From Apteryx mantelli (taxonomy: Eukaryota > Chordata > Aves > Apterygiformes > Apterygidae), in the NCBI RefSeq assembly GCF_036417845.1, contig NC_089979.1, forward strand, positions 22,276,458 to 22,340,457: DNA of 64,000 nucleotides, read 5' to 3'. Shown here piece by piece: positions 50,101 through 60,239 of the stretch. A model generated the notes under the pieces. The model ran no database searches. It was given only the letters and a program-made list of their open reading frames with translations, and had not been told where the DNA came from. Within the stretch, counting starts at the first letter, position 1; each line of letters opens with the position of its first letter. Position numbers and translations under genes: made by a program.

Positions 50101-52042
50101 AAGGATTCCTAAGAATAAAAGTGTTGAATAGGAGAATTTCAATTAAGGTTGATTACTGAATTAAAAAAAAAAAAAAAAAAAAACACTTAAGGAGTGAAAG
50201 CAATCTTACACAATTTGAGGGGAACAATAACAACAACAACAAAATCTAATCTCTGCTGTTTTTCACTCTGATATTGGTTTGTGCAATTCAAATGTAAGTG
50301 AATAGTCAACATCAGCTACAGCACTAAAAGAAGTACATTTTCATATCAAGGCATAGAGACCCAGCTTCCATTAGTTTAAATATTATTCAAAACACACAGA
50401 AGCTCTCTTGTAGCACTTCCTTTAGCAGTCACATCTACAGTGTTTTCATGTATAAATAACTTATTTTGAAATTGTTATGTAGAAACAATGCATACATACA
50501 TATCTATTCACATACACATGTAACAAATCTATACAACTACATAAAAATCCTTAAGTACCACCCAATCCACTAGAGCCAATAAGGGCAGAACTGTAATCTT
50601 ACATTTAAAAGGCTACTGCTAGTAAAGCTACAATAATCTTATTTAGTCTTAACTCTCAGCCCCCCCCCACCTTTTTTTTCTCCATTCTGCTTTGTTTAAA
50701 GAGTTTAACTGGCTCAAAAGAAAGATTGTATCAATGTAGTTTGTAAACTACAGCTTCATAAACCTGGTCATTTTCACATACTGCTACCTCCTAATCTGCA
50801 TTTTTAAAGTAAAAATTTCCCTCTACTACTAAGTGTTCAATATTCATCAGAAAGATGATTTCTGTAAGCCTGGAAGCTTAGTACCGCAAAATGAAGTTAT
50901 TATTCCAGATTTGCAACTACTACTTGCTTCAAAAATAAAGCTGAAAACACCCATGGCCTTCAAATCAGTTTGCAAGGGCATCCTAGTATTTTGGACTTCA
51001 AGTAACATACTGCACAGAGCTACCGCTCAAGTCCGATGGCCGGAATAAGAACAGATCAGCTGGTACCGCCGCAGAGTACTGATGAGCGCTAGAGACGGAG
51101 CAGAGATGCTGTGTACTGCTTGTTCTGCTTTGACTTTACATCATGCCTCTACCAGTAACATCCTACAGCTTACTGCATTGAGTTTGGCTGTTTGTAGTTA
51201 GGTATCTTTTGCCTAAATCCTACTTCTAATTAACAGAACTGAGGCCCAACAATTACCTTGCAAGCTCCAACATGTGATTAGTTATAATAACTAGACGGGT
51301 TCAAACTTGTTCTGCAACTGCGAACAACTTTTTTTTTTTTTTTAATATGAAGAATTCATACTTTAATTCAGCAAGCGGTGCCGCACAGGACCTGCCCTGC
51401 TCCTTTTCGGCACGACCTGCTGTGCCCAGCCTCCCCCGGCCAGCGCAGGTGCCGCGGGGCAGCGCGGCGCAGGGGCCCCTTCAGCGCGGCACCCACTGCC
51501 CCCGCCCCGGCGGGCCCCGGCCTGCGACGCGCCGCCAAAAACAAATAAGAAGGAAAAGCTAAACGCCAGGAGACAGGCGCCGCGGCAGCCCCCGGCTCCG
51601 CGGGGAGGAGCCGCCTCCTCCGCCCCTGATTCAGCAGGGCCGGGGCGGCCAGGCCCCGCGCCGCCGCCCGCCGGGGCGCCCCGCAGCGGGCCGGGGGCGC
51701 AGCGACATGGCGCCCGGCCGGGCCCCCCCTCCCCTCCCCTCCCCCCAAGCCCGGCTCCAGGTCGCCACGCGCCCAACGGCCCGGCCCGCCCCCCCGCAGC
51801 GAGCCGCTCCGCGCTGCGGCGAGCCCCCCGCGGCCTCCCCGCCTGCCGCCGCCGCCGCGCGGGGGGAGCCGTCCCTCCGCCCCCCCCGCTGGAGCTGGGC
51901 CGCCGCCGCGGGGGCCGGCCGCCGCCGCCGCCTTACCTCGGGGGCTGCTGTCCGGTAGATACGGCGGCGCCGTGGGGGTGACATTGCCGGAGCTGGGCGC
52001 CGACAGCAGCGGGGAGCGCTCGTCCACCCCCTCGGCAGCCAT
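28996..52042 (-). CDS. PIP4P2: PIP4P2 (TMEM55A), type 2 phosphatidylinositol-4,5-bisphosphate 4-phosphatase, complete gene
   Basis: Seven coding exons on the minus strand join in frame: 52042-51937, 45728-45580, 44221-44115, 42286-42163, 36212-36160, 30310-30220 and 29139-28996. They total 774 nt, 257 codons plus TAG, the length I recall for human TMEM55A. All introns are GT-AG. The family is described as a late-endosome/lysosome membrane phosphatase that removes the 4-phosphate from PtdIns(4,5)P2; later work stresses scaffold roles. Visible in the product: an acidic dileucine sorting motif ERSPLL (residues 8-13); a proline-rich cytosolic segment with PPPY (about 39-42); CXXC pairs at 58/61, 78/81, 154/157 and 174/177, which look zinc-binding; a cysteine-dense core (99, 101, 103, 107, 116, 121); and two hydrophobic helices at about 192-212 and 223-243. 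The start ATG has G at -3 and G at +4. It lies in a CpG island, so expression is probably broad. Odd point: the arginine of the Cys107-X5-Arg motif is lysine. The paralogue PIP4P1 was considered; the N-terminus fits PIP4P2 better. Confidence 0.97.
29142..29165 (+). repeat. Poly-A run of 24, polypyrimidine tract of PIP4P2 exon 7
   Basis: Read in gene sense it is 24 consecutive U ending two bases before the exon 7 acceptor AG, so it serves as the polypyrimidine tract. Length variation here could affect splicing of the last coding exon. Confidence 0.85.
29284..29405 (-). mobile_element. CR1 LINE 3'-end fragment in PIP4P2 intron 6
   Basis: The plus strand begins AATCATAGGATAATTGAAC, then GAAGGGACATCAGG, TAGCCCAACCACCTGCTCAAA and a GGTCCTGGGCAACCTCC block. 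This is the recognisable order of the CR1 3' untranslated region read in reverse. The AATCATAG start is the complement of the CR1 terminal ATTCTATGATT-type repeat, so the element lies on the minus strand with its 3' end near 29284. It is short and diverged. CR1 is the dominant LINE of birds and other sauropsids. Confidence 0.75.
30220..30310 (-). CDS. PIP4P2: PIP4P2 coding exon 6 (residues 180-210, first membrane helix)
   Basis: The acceptor is CGCAG and the donor is GTGAGT. The exon encodes [20 protein letters not shown] and most of the first transmembrane segment (about residues 192-212). The arginine cluster just before the helix fits the cytosolic side of a positive-inside arrangement. 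The exon is 91 nt long and ends in phase 0. Confidence 0.96.
30778..30809 (+). repeat. 16-bp direct tandem duplication
   Basis: AACTGTTTCCTTAGTC is present twice in direct succession without a mismatch. The perfect identity suggests a recent slippage or repair event. Confidence 0.9.
35841..35865 (+). repeat. Poly-A run of 25
   Basis: Homopolymer in PIP4P2 intron 5, poly-U in transcript sense. Confidence 0.85.
36160..36212 (-). CDS. PIP4P2: PIP4P2 coding exon 5 (residues 163-180)
   Basis: This is a short 53-nt exon with a TTTACAG acceptor and a GTAAGT donor. It encodes [17 protein letters not shown] plus two bases of Ile180. It holds the fourth CXXC pair (174/177), which probably pairs with 154/157 in one zinc-binding unit. 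It is too short to find by open-frame length and was placed by the family sequence and splice phase. Confidence 0.95.
38002..38021 (+). repeat. Poly-A run of 20
   Basis: Homopolymer in PIP4P2 intron 4, poly-U in transcript sense. Confidence 0.85.
39156..39167 (+). repeat. Poly-G run, 12 bases
   Basis: G run in PIP4P2 intron 4, poly-C in transcript sense. Confidence 0.85.
40275..40299 (+). repeat. Poly-T run of 25
   Basis: Homopolymer in PIP4P2 intron 4, poly-A in transcript sense; the only long tract of this polarity in the gene. Confidence 0.85.
41062..41127. repeat. AT/TACA microsatellite with inverted arms
   Basis: An alternating AT tract leads into TACATACATA (41081-41090), a CA-rich spacer of 16 bases and the exact inverted copy TATGTATGTA (41107-41116), followed by another TA tract. 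It can form a hairpin. It lies in PIP4P2 intron 4. Confidence 0.8.
42163..42286 (-). CDS. PIP4P2: PIP4P2 coding exon 4 (residues 121-162)
   Basis: The acceptor is ACACAG and the donor is GTAAGT. The exon encodes [20 protein letters not shown], a proline/glutamine-rich linker, and then [11 protein letters not shown], which holds the third CXXC pair (154/157). One base at the start completes Cys121. The 124-nt length keeps frame through to exon 5. Confidence 0.96.
44115..44221 (-). CDS. PIP4P2: PIP4P2 coding exon 3 (residues 86-121, putative catalytic core)
   Basis: The acceptor is TTTAG and the donor is GTAAGA. The exon encodes [14 protein letters not shown] and then a cysteine-rich stretch that includes [15 protein letters not shown]. 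Cys107 opens the published Cys-X5-Arg motif, and here position 113 is AAA (lysine). A second Cys-X5-Arg spacing, Cys116 to Arg122, spans the junction to exon 4 and is intact. The exon ends with TG, and exon 4 supplies the T of Cys121. Confidence 0.96.
45580..45728 (-). CDS. PIP4P2: PIP4P2 coding exon 2 (residues 36-85)
   Basis: The acceptor reads TTGCAG and the donor GTAAAA. The exon starts with two bases that complete Ala36, then [16 protein letters not shown], and ends [11 protein letters not shown]. It contains the PPPY segment and the first two CXXC pairs (58/61 and 78/81). The reading frame is closed on both sides only by the splice sites, and the exon length (149 nt) restores the phase needed by exon 3. 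Confidence 0.96.
50163..50183 (+). repeat. Poly-A run of 21
   Basis: Homopolymer in PIP4P2 intron 1, poly-U in transcript sense. Confidence 0.85.
51723..51746 (-). promoter_or_regulatory. G-quadruplex-type motif in PIP4P2 intron 1
   Basis: On the coding (minus) strand there are four G runs of 6, 4, 4 and 7 separated by single A residues, about 190 nt after the exon 1 donor. Four runs of at least three G with one-base loops fit the strongest class of intramolecular quadruplex motifs. The position next to a CpG-island start site is typical of such elements; function is inferred. Confidence 0.6.
51937..52042 (-). CDS. PIP4P2: PIP4P2 coding exon 1 (residues 1-35 and first base of codon 36)
   Basis: The exon opens with [14 protein letters not shown] and ends SSPR plus one G before a GTAAGG donor. 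It carries the ERSPLL acidic dileucine motif expected to direct the protein to late endosomes and lysosomes. The ATG sits in a good initiation context. The same frame stays open for 193 codons upstream, because the GC-rich leader has few stop codons. The conserved family N-terminus argues for this ATG as the real start. Confidence 0.96.
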
Positions 52043-52179
52043 GACTGCGGCGGGGCGCGCGGGGCCCTCGGCGCTCCCTCGCTCTCCTCTCGGCGCGGCG
52101 GCGGGGGGGGAGGGAGGTGGCCGGCACCGGCAGCGCAGGGAAGGGGGCTGGGAATGAACGGGGCCGAGGGAGGAAGAAG

Positions 52180-52203
52180 AGGAGGAGGAGGAGGAGGAGG
52201 AGA
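52180..52203 (+). repeat. (GGA)n microsatellite in the PIP4P2 leader
   Basis: About eight GGA units read on the plus strand, within a longer purine-rich stretch (about 52168-52209). On the transcribed strand this is (TCC)n. It encodes a serine run in the open frame upstream of and in phase with the PIP4P2 start. It may vary in length between individuals. Confidence 0.85.
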
Positions 52204-52642
52204 AGGGTGGGCGGGGGCTGGCCGGGCCGAGCCGAGCCGAGCCTGTCTCCGTCCCTCCGCGGCGCGGGCTAATGAGCGGCGGAGGCCGGGCCGGGGCGGG
52301 CTCCCTGCGCGGATCTCCCGGCGCCGGTCCCGGCGGGCCGGGCGGCCTCCCTGGCCCCTGAGCCGCGTGGCGCGAGCGGGCCGGGGCACGGCAGGCTGAG
52401 CGGAGGGAGGGCGGGCGGGCGGGCTCGCCGGAACGGGCCCGGGGCCGCGGCGCAGTGTCTTCCCTGTGCTTCAAGGCCCCGCCAGCGACGCGAAACGCTG
52501 CGGTGCCGCTGCGCCCCGGTGCCGGCTGCGCCCCTTTCTGCGCGGCGCTGCGCAGCGACCAGCGGCGAGCGGGCCGGGCAGGGGGTGCGAACAGCGGGGC
52601 CGCAGCAGAGATGCTAGACAAGGAAACAGGGAGGTGCTAGCC

Positions 52643-55600
52643 GGTTTTACTGCTAGCAGTTGCCTTCCTTAGGAGTTCGGGGAGGCAGGCTAACGGGGAC
52701 TTCACTGAGACCGTCGCCACTGAGCTGCGAAGACGGTGAGGTGACCTTCAGTTCCACTTTCAACGTGAGGCGGTAAATCTACACGTTATAAAATCTGCTG
52801 TTCATCCGAGAAGGATCGCCTAGTGTCACCGAACTCTCCGAAGACATAAGGGCTTAATTTGCTTCTGCGAGAAAGCTCACTCGGGCACCATCTGGAAGGA
52901 AGTCTCAGGCAGGGAGGAGGGAGCAACCTTTCCTCCAGGCAGGGAACAGGGAACAGGCTTTCCATTTCAGCCAAGATTGAAATAAGGCAGATGTCTGTCA
53001 CCCATGTGTCATGCAGATCCATCATCCGTAGGTTAGAGATAGCCAGACTGTGATAATACAACAAGATACGCAGTTATTTTGTATACAAGCAAATCTTAGT
53101 CACGACTTTCAAGTGCTATCCAACATCCCCAAAGCGTGGTTACGCAGAACCAGTCCACTTCTTGAAATGCACGACATGGAAAACAGTCAGACATTTTCAT
53201 AAGAAATGAGTAGTGAGTGTTAACTGAAAAACTGTATCAGATGATAGCCCAGTCTGAGATTTCACTAGCTGGTCATATTCCTTCCTGAATATTATTTTGT
53301 AAGATAAAATACTGTTATTTACATCACATTGAAAATTTTCTGCAGGAGCAGTTTTTCACCAAAAAAGTTTAGAATCTAGGAAATCAGCTCCTTTACAGAA
53401 ATAGACTGATGTATTTGAAAATCTATATGGGAAATAATTATATGAATTACATGAAAAGAAGGCTGATGTATTTTCTTTCTGTAAGGCTGAAACGATTCAT
53501 TTTTACTTTAATAACTATAACATGGAATGAATATGCTATGGTAAAATTGTGATGACAAAACAGCATTTTCATAGGTTATTTTAATGTTTTTAAAAAGAAA
53601 AATATTTTTAAATTTGTAGTAAATTTTGAAATATTGTCTAGTCTTTCTCACTTGGGTTTCATCTAGCCCTGAAATTGCCACATAAGGAATAATACACTAC
53701 AAGGCAGCTGGTTGTTAGGCCAAGTATCTTTGTCATGCAGGAAATACAGTCATACCATGTCAAACTGGCTCTTCCCTTAGAAAATGTTGTAACTAACTTG
53801 GAAGATGCTTATTTGATTTAAATTGGATTGAACTTTCAGTTTTCAATCATCTTAAAAAGAACTCTCTCTGGATGAAATCAACATGTAAAGGCTTTTTCTG
53901 TGAGGATTTTTAGGGCTCAAGGTGTTTTGTATCACCAAATCTTTCATGTTGCTGAGCTACTGTTAGGTTGATACTGGCAAGTCAAGAACAGGTCTTTACT
54001 ATTACTAGTCGAGATGTATCTTGAGCCTATATTCTGTATGTTTTTACTATCACATACCTGCTTTTCAACTGATAGACACAGGCTTTCTTTTGGAACTTTA
54101 ATATAGGAACTGACATTTGCAGCCAGGTTTCTTTATCATTTTTCCTGTACTGGGAAAAAATATAAGACCTTTTAAAAGCCACATACTAGGCAGCATTGAG
54201 TTGCACCAACACCTATTCCATCCTGTAATTCCATTTTGCAGTTACAGAAAATTGATTGTGTGGGACCTATCCACTAAACTGATGTCCCATGCCTCAGAGG
54301 AAGACTAAATCCCTAAGATCACTGTCAGTTGCCCAAAGGGAAAGCTATGTCACAACTCAGTTCCGCCAAACAAGCCTGCACTTACAGGCAAGAATTATTG
54401 TTATTAAGCATCCCAGCATGCTGACCTATTATTAGAAATATGACTGTCATCTGAATAAGTACCCACTCAAGATTAAAAAAAAAAAAAAAAAATTTCTCCA
54501 GCTCCTGTGATTTGACTTGTCAGAGTTCTTTAAATCTTTTAGTCACTGGAGCTGCTAAACATTCTAAAACAGCAGAAATCAGTTAATAGTTCAATCATTC
54601 ACCTCTGTTTTTCAGTATTTTGAATCCATGTATTTAAGGTAACCACATGTCTACATTTCAGCTAGAACCTTGCAGTCTGACATTTAGCTCTGCTGTCATT
54701 GTCTGCAATATCCAAGTTAGCTTGACCCAGCTAGTAACAACAGAGGGTACCAAAAGGTGCACAGTCAAACGAGACAACACACTTGGCTGGTAACAAACGC
54801 TCTGTGCGTGCTACTCAGGCTGCAAAGGGAAGAATTCAGACACTGGATAATGCCAGATTTAAGACCATATAGGCGATGAGAATTTGCTATTTTCTTCCTA
54901 CCCTTCTTCCTCTGGGCACAAATGCCTTATGATACATATTAATTACACCATGTGCAGTTTTTCTCCTATTAAAATCCTGCCTTGTTCAGTGGGAAGGATG
55001 CTCTCCCCTGAGCAGCCCTGCTCATGACTGCACTACCCAGAGGATAAATCCCGCTTGAATTCAGTGCCACAGCACTTGTAGCCCAGGCCATGGTGCGAGG
55101 AGCACCACTTCCTTTTGTACGCTCAGCCCTCAGCCTCGCTGCCCCTAGCGAGTCGCAGCGCACCCTGTGTATGCCACATAGCCGTACTGCAGCGCCCGTT
55201 TATGTTGCCAATGAGTCTTGAAGGTCCTCAGCTAAAAAGGCTGAGTGATAGAATGTGGTTTTAATGGATTCTTAGTTCTGCAGGGTTTATAGACTGAAAC
55301 AGCTGTTTTGGATACACAGAATAATTGTTGGAGCACTTTTATAGCTGGCCGCTGACAGAGGGAATTTTTGCTGGGGACCAGGCAGCTATGCCTTTATTTA
55401 GCATTAATCTCAGAGTTAAGGAAAATATTTCAGATGTAAGACCTGCAGGGAAAATGCCTCCATAAGTGCAGCTGCATTGCACAGGCAAATGAACCAACAA
55501 TACCTCTGAGAAGTTAATCTTACAAAAGGTTTCTCACAGTGCCTTCACCTGTGTCACAGACCTAAATCGCGCATGTACCACTCCATCCTGCCCCAAAGTG

Positions 55601-58600
55601 GGGCTGTTTCATGTAAACTTCTGTGTAATATGAGTGAGGGCAGAGTAAGACAGCACAGCAGTTACTAACAAGGGGTATATTAAATAGAGGCATAAAATTA
55701 AAATGGCACAACATATTTTCTTCCACTGTTTTTATTTATTTTGCATAATTTGTGTGACCTTTTAAGAAGCTTGATAACGCTCAAGTTTTTTCATTTTGAA
55801 AACATTATCATCCTTGGTGGTTAATTTGTTTTTTATTTTTCCTAGATGAAAGAAAGAATCAAATTAGTTTAGCATGAGAAAAAAAATGCACATTTTTGAA
55901 CCTATTATCAAGTGCAAGAATAACATTATAGAAAATTTAGTTACAGCTCTTTATTAAATCAAGGCTGTTTAACTAGTAATGCAAAAAATCATTGTATGGA
56001 GTCCATATGTGTTCTACTCATTTTTCTCAGGTACCTTGTAAATTTATAAATTAAATTTAAGAACAAATAACCTCCAATAATGACCTTTCTATCTCTATGT
56101 TACTTTTATTTTCAAAGCACTTAGAGACTGCAAGCCTAAATCCATTGTGGTAGGAGTTGTTCAAACACACAGAGGACTACCCTCATCATTTATAGGATAA
56201 AAAGCCCCAAAGATTCAGTACATTTATAGAAATAATATGAGTAATGCAAGTTCACATAACATCCCACTGGTTGTGTAAGAAATGGAATACAGTTTTTCTC
56301 AGATCTAATCAAAGGGCCTATTTGCTAGACCAAGCTTCCTCCTAATGGCTAAAGGAAGAAGAAAGAAAAAACCTGGGATCATTTCAATCTGTTATGAAAC
56401 ACAGAGTTTTCAGATACTGTGCAAACAGTATAATCTAAGAAGACAAAAATTAAAGTCATATTATACATCTAAACCTTTGAATGGAAAAATCAGACTTGAG
56501 AATAGCTGAAATCAATGAAAAACCTATCTATTGCCTTTTTTGGTACTGAATAAGACAGTAAAACAGAACAATAAAAGTCTGCCGTACATGCTAGCAGAAT
56601 TTTAGTCAGTTTAAATTATTTTTGAAAGATCTAGTTATGGGCTATGACTGATTGTTAGACTATCTGAATTTCTAGGGATGTCAAAAATTGAATATGGCAG
56701 TGCTGGGAAGGAGAAGGTAAACTGTGTGACAAGATTATTACGATGCATGACATTTTATATTCTGAGATTGTTTTCTGTGTCCTTCTCTTAATGTCTCTTT
56801 TCCTGTGTTACTGAAGTAAATTAATTTCTCTTCTGCTGCTTGGTTAATATATGAAAAAAAAAAAAAAGGAAAAGTGCTTATTCTTATGTTTTCCCAGATC
56901 TGCTACATTAAAATGAGGCACAGTAAGATATAACAAGATCTGGCTTATTTTTAAAAACTGTAACACAGAGGGGAATACGAGCAGCATATAGAGCATATGG
57001 AAAATACTCTCATGATTTTAATTCATAAATGTATCCTGTGCTGCAAGATTAAGTCTATAACAAGGTAAAATTTTATACCATAGTCTAAGAAATGTAATAC
57101 AATATTGTATATAATATGAAATATAGGCTATAATATAATAATTAACACCAGTTATAAAAATAACTAACTATAGGTTTGCATGTGTGGTTTCGTTAAAGGT
57201 AATACAATATAAAATAATATCTATGATATAGTATCCAGGATATCCAGGATAATTTGAGAACATATTTTGACTGATTGGCAGGTCTTTTAAAAATATTTCT
57301 CAGTTCCTGATCTTTGTGTTGTATAACAACCTAGTGTAGACTTCTGACTCAAGATGCCTTTGTAAATTGGTATTGCTGTGAGCAGCTCACCCAATAAACT
57401 CTGGAACTGGTAGTATGGTGGGCTGTTTAATTTTTTTTTCTTTTTTCTTTTAATTTATGAGTCAGTCTATTCTTACTGTCATTTATTCACGTGCAGAAGT
57501 ATACAAACAATATGAAAATGGGAACATCGTGTAAATCTCTCTTTTTCTGTACTGGGGATAGGGTTGGTTCCTCTTCATACAGCAGAAATTGGATAATAAG
57601 TCTACAGAACACAGGAATACACCAAATGTGAACCTCTTCTGCGTGAAAGCATTGTATCTCTAGACACATCAACATAGCTCAGCCCGTCATAGTTCTGATA
57701 AGTCACCCTCCCATTGGCAAAACACAAAGAAAGTTATCTTATTCAGTGGTGACTTAGGAGGTTGGTAGCAGCTAACGTTGCAGAAAGTGGTTGTTCTTTC
57801 AACCCCCTCCTTCCCACTTGCAGAGCTACAAAAGCAGGAACAGCAGCACACAAGAGCAGCAAGAAGTCATGCTAGCTGCCCTCAGAGCCTCCACTTGTTG
57901 CTACCCTCTCTTCCCAAAAGGAATGGGTAGCATTTGGCCAGCAACTTCACATATCTATTTTTGGTAACTTTTTATTCTATATCTTCTCTATTCCTGTCGT
58001 TGTAGAGCATTTGTGCAAATGTATGTATGGAGGCTGCTGTTATAAAGCTGTAATTTACTGGATTGCATTAATTTTACTATAGTAGATTATGATGACAGAC
58101 AGAAGTGATCATGGTAAAGATGTCTACATTTACACAAAGGGGGACCTCTTATATTATTCCTAACTGGAACTGCAATTCTTGTAATGCTCATTCTTGTTAT
58201 TATCTTTTCCTGATGGCACATCTGTCATTTCTTCTGTAGTCTTGGTGCTATTCTAGTTGACCTTATTTTTAGAATAATGGAGGAATTTTCAGCCTCAATT
58301 CTGAAATAATTCACACTGGAAAATGTAAGCCTGATTGGCAGGAAAATTGTTTATGTGATTTAAATTTTTTTCAAGCCTAGCTCTATATCAGTGTATTACC
58401 ATGACTGCAAAACCCTTCCTTGGTCATCTTGAAAACACCAGCTGCTTTCAAAAAAATCTTAATTTAATTTATTCATCTCTCCTAATCACATTACATATAC
58501 TCAAGATTCCTGGCTTTATTATGCGTCAGAGTTTGCAACTCAATAAATACCTATACTTAGATCCCTTCCTTCTGTAGAAACATTCCATTCATTTACTAAC

Positions 58601-60230
58601 TTCAGTCAGATTTTATCCTACTAGTGGCTTTTGAATAACTTTTTAATTCCTTTTTTCTGCCTTCTTTTCTCTTCCTGAATGGATGAATACTATCAGATAG
58701 TGCTTTTTAGATATTTCTAAATTATGGCAGCATACGTGATCTTCATTTGGTCTCTAATTTTTAGTTAATTTTATTTCTGAGGGTGGGGGTTTGGGGAGAG
58801 CAAGAGGGAAGAAGTGGCATTACACATTTATTTGAGCATTTTTTCAGTTTTGATTTGAATTACTTGTCAGCTATAAAGACCTCTGAGGCTTTGGTCATAA
58901 AACTAAGCAGTATCAGGCTTAGTCAATTCCTAGATGAAAGACGTTCAAGAAAAATAGGCAAAGATCTAAAGTCACTTCTGATGCTTCAGTAGATGGCACT
59001 CTGCTCTAAGGATGAACTGAGCTGCTGTATCCTTGTGGTACTAGATAGGGATTAAGTATCAAGAAGCAAGCTTAAAATTTAAGTCAAGGTCATGACAGCT
59101 TTTGATCATAAGATATCCCATGACACATATCACAAGTATAGCAACATCTTGGTCAAACTCCAGTTCAGGTAATTATTGTTTTGGCTTCAGTTCCTCTTGC
59201 CTTTTCAGTCTCAATGAGCATTATCCTTCACTTTTGACCAAAACTCTTGTCTCATGCAGTATGTTCATTAAAGAGTTGCTGCATTTCTGTAGTGGATGAA
59301 GTGATTAATGCACAGAAGTTGTTTATGAAGTTAGTTGTTCAGCAGAATAAAAAAGAGTAACGGGGCCTGCTACTCTATTTTATGCGACCATCTATATCTA
59401 TTTCAGATGAGTAGTGCTTTCCGTAGATGATCTAATGCTTCATAGGTTCATGACAACATTCTGAGTTGTGTTGCAAAGGCTTTTCCACATGGATAGTTCT
59501 GTATGGATTGAAGTGGCACCATGCTTAAACTTGATTTAATTTGTTAACATGATGCTCATATGTGATAAGAAATAGTCCTATTTAACTGCTAATCTTCAAG
59601 TTGCCAGAATTTTGAAAGTAAACATTTGAAATCAAACTGGGGGAGTGAAAATGCTGGTAATGGCTTATCTACAAGATAAGCTTTACAACTGGGAGCTGCC
59701 AAAAGAGATGGTGCTGCTGAAAGAATGTGCAAGTAAGTGTTGGAAACAGAAGGAAATTCTTGAGCAGAATTGGGTGTTTTGAGCTTGGCTCCCCTATGAC
59801 TCATCGTTCTACAGGGCTTCTGTAAGTTAGGAAAGCTCCACAGAACTTGATGCAAAAAAAAAAAAAGAGGTTGAGTAGGGATGAGCTGACTGTAGACACC
59901 AAGAAATTAAACTGTAAGCATATTATCTAAATATTGGCTACATCTGCAGAACCTCTTTAAATGATTCTTTCCATAAATAAAAATTCAGTTTTATAGATAT
60001 GGAGTCCTGTTGTGCATCTCAGTATGTGGTGCAAGAGTTGTGTGGCAACAGTCAGTCTAATGATGCCCAGCAGTAAGGGGGAAAGTGTAATCAACTGGAA
60101 AACATAGTAGCAATGAGAAACCAAAAATTTAGAAGCGTGAAGGGATTCAGACTACTGAAAGTTGAATTTTCCAGCTGTAAGAACACAAATAATACAAATA
60201 AATATTTTGTCTGTATCTAGATCTTACCAG
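52643..60230. other. Upstream flank of PIP4P2, no gene recognised
   Basis: AT-rich DNA with only short chance frames. It includes an 18-A run (54475-54492), a GC-richer patch near 54975-55200, a very AT-rich stretch at about 57090-57260 with short repeats, and an A-rich tract near 56853. In human the next gene upstream is OTUD6B on the opposite strand; no OTUD6B exon was recognised here. Confidence 0.65.
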
Positions 60231-60239
60231 TATAGATTA

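Larger units (their letters stand above)
45729..51936 (-). other. PIP4P2: PIP4P2 intron 1
   Basis: 6.2 kb with GT-AG ends. It begins in the CpG island and then turns AT-rich. It holds a 21-A run at 50163-50183, an A-rich stretch near 47756-47779 and a G-rich purine stretch near 48897-48948. The longest open frame, antisense at 48444-48974, ends in lysine and glycine runs and looks fortuitous. No further exon was recognised. Confidence 0.85.
51375..52640 (-). promoter_or_regulatory. PIP4P2: CpG island promoter of PIP4P2
   Basis: The stretch is very GC-rich and dense in CG dinucleotides, in sharp contrast to the AT-rich flanks. It covers the start codon, the 5' leader and the first few hundred bases of intron 1. 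There is no clear TATA box, as expected for a CpG-island promoter with dispersed start sites. The exact transcription start cannot be read from sequence; it should be upstream of 52042. Divergent plus-strand transcription is possible, but no plus-strand gene was recognised. Confidence 0.85.

Noticed and set aside
51631-52389. 252-codon minus-strand frame in the CpG island
   Set aside because: Another phase of the same GC-rich DNA; arginine/proline/alanine composition, no family resemblance.
51368-52621. 417-codon minus-strand frame as a gene in its own right
   Set aside because: Only the part 51937-52042 is PIP4P2 exon 1. Beyond the donor the frame runs into intron, and upstream it is leader; GC-rich composition keeps it open.
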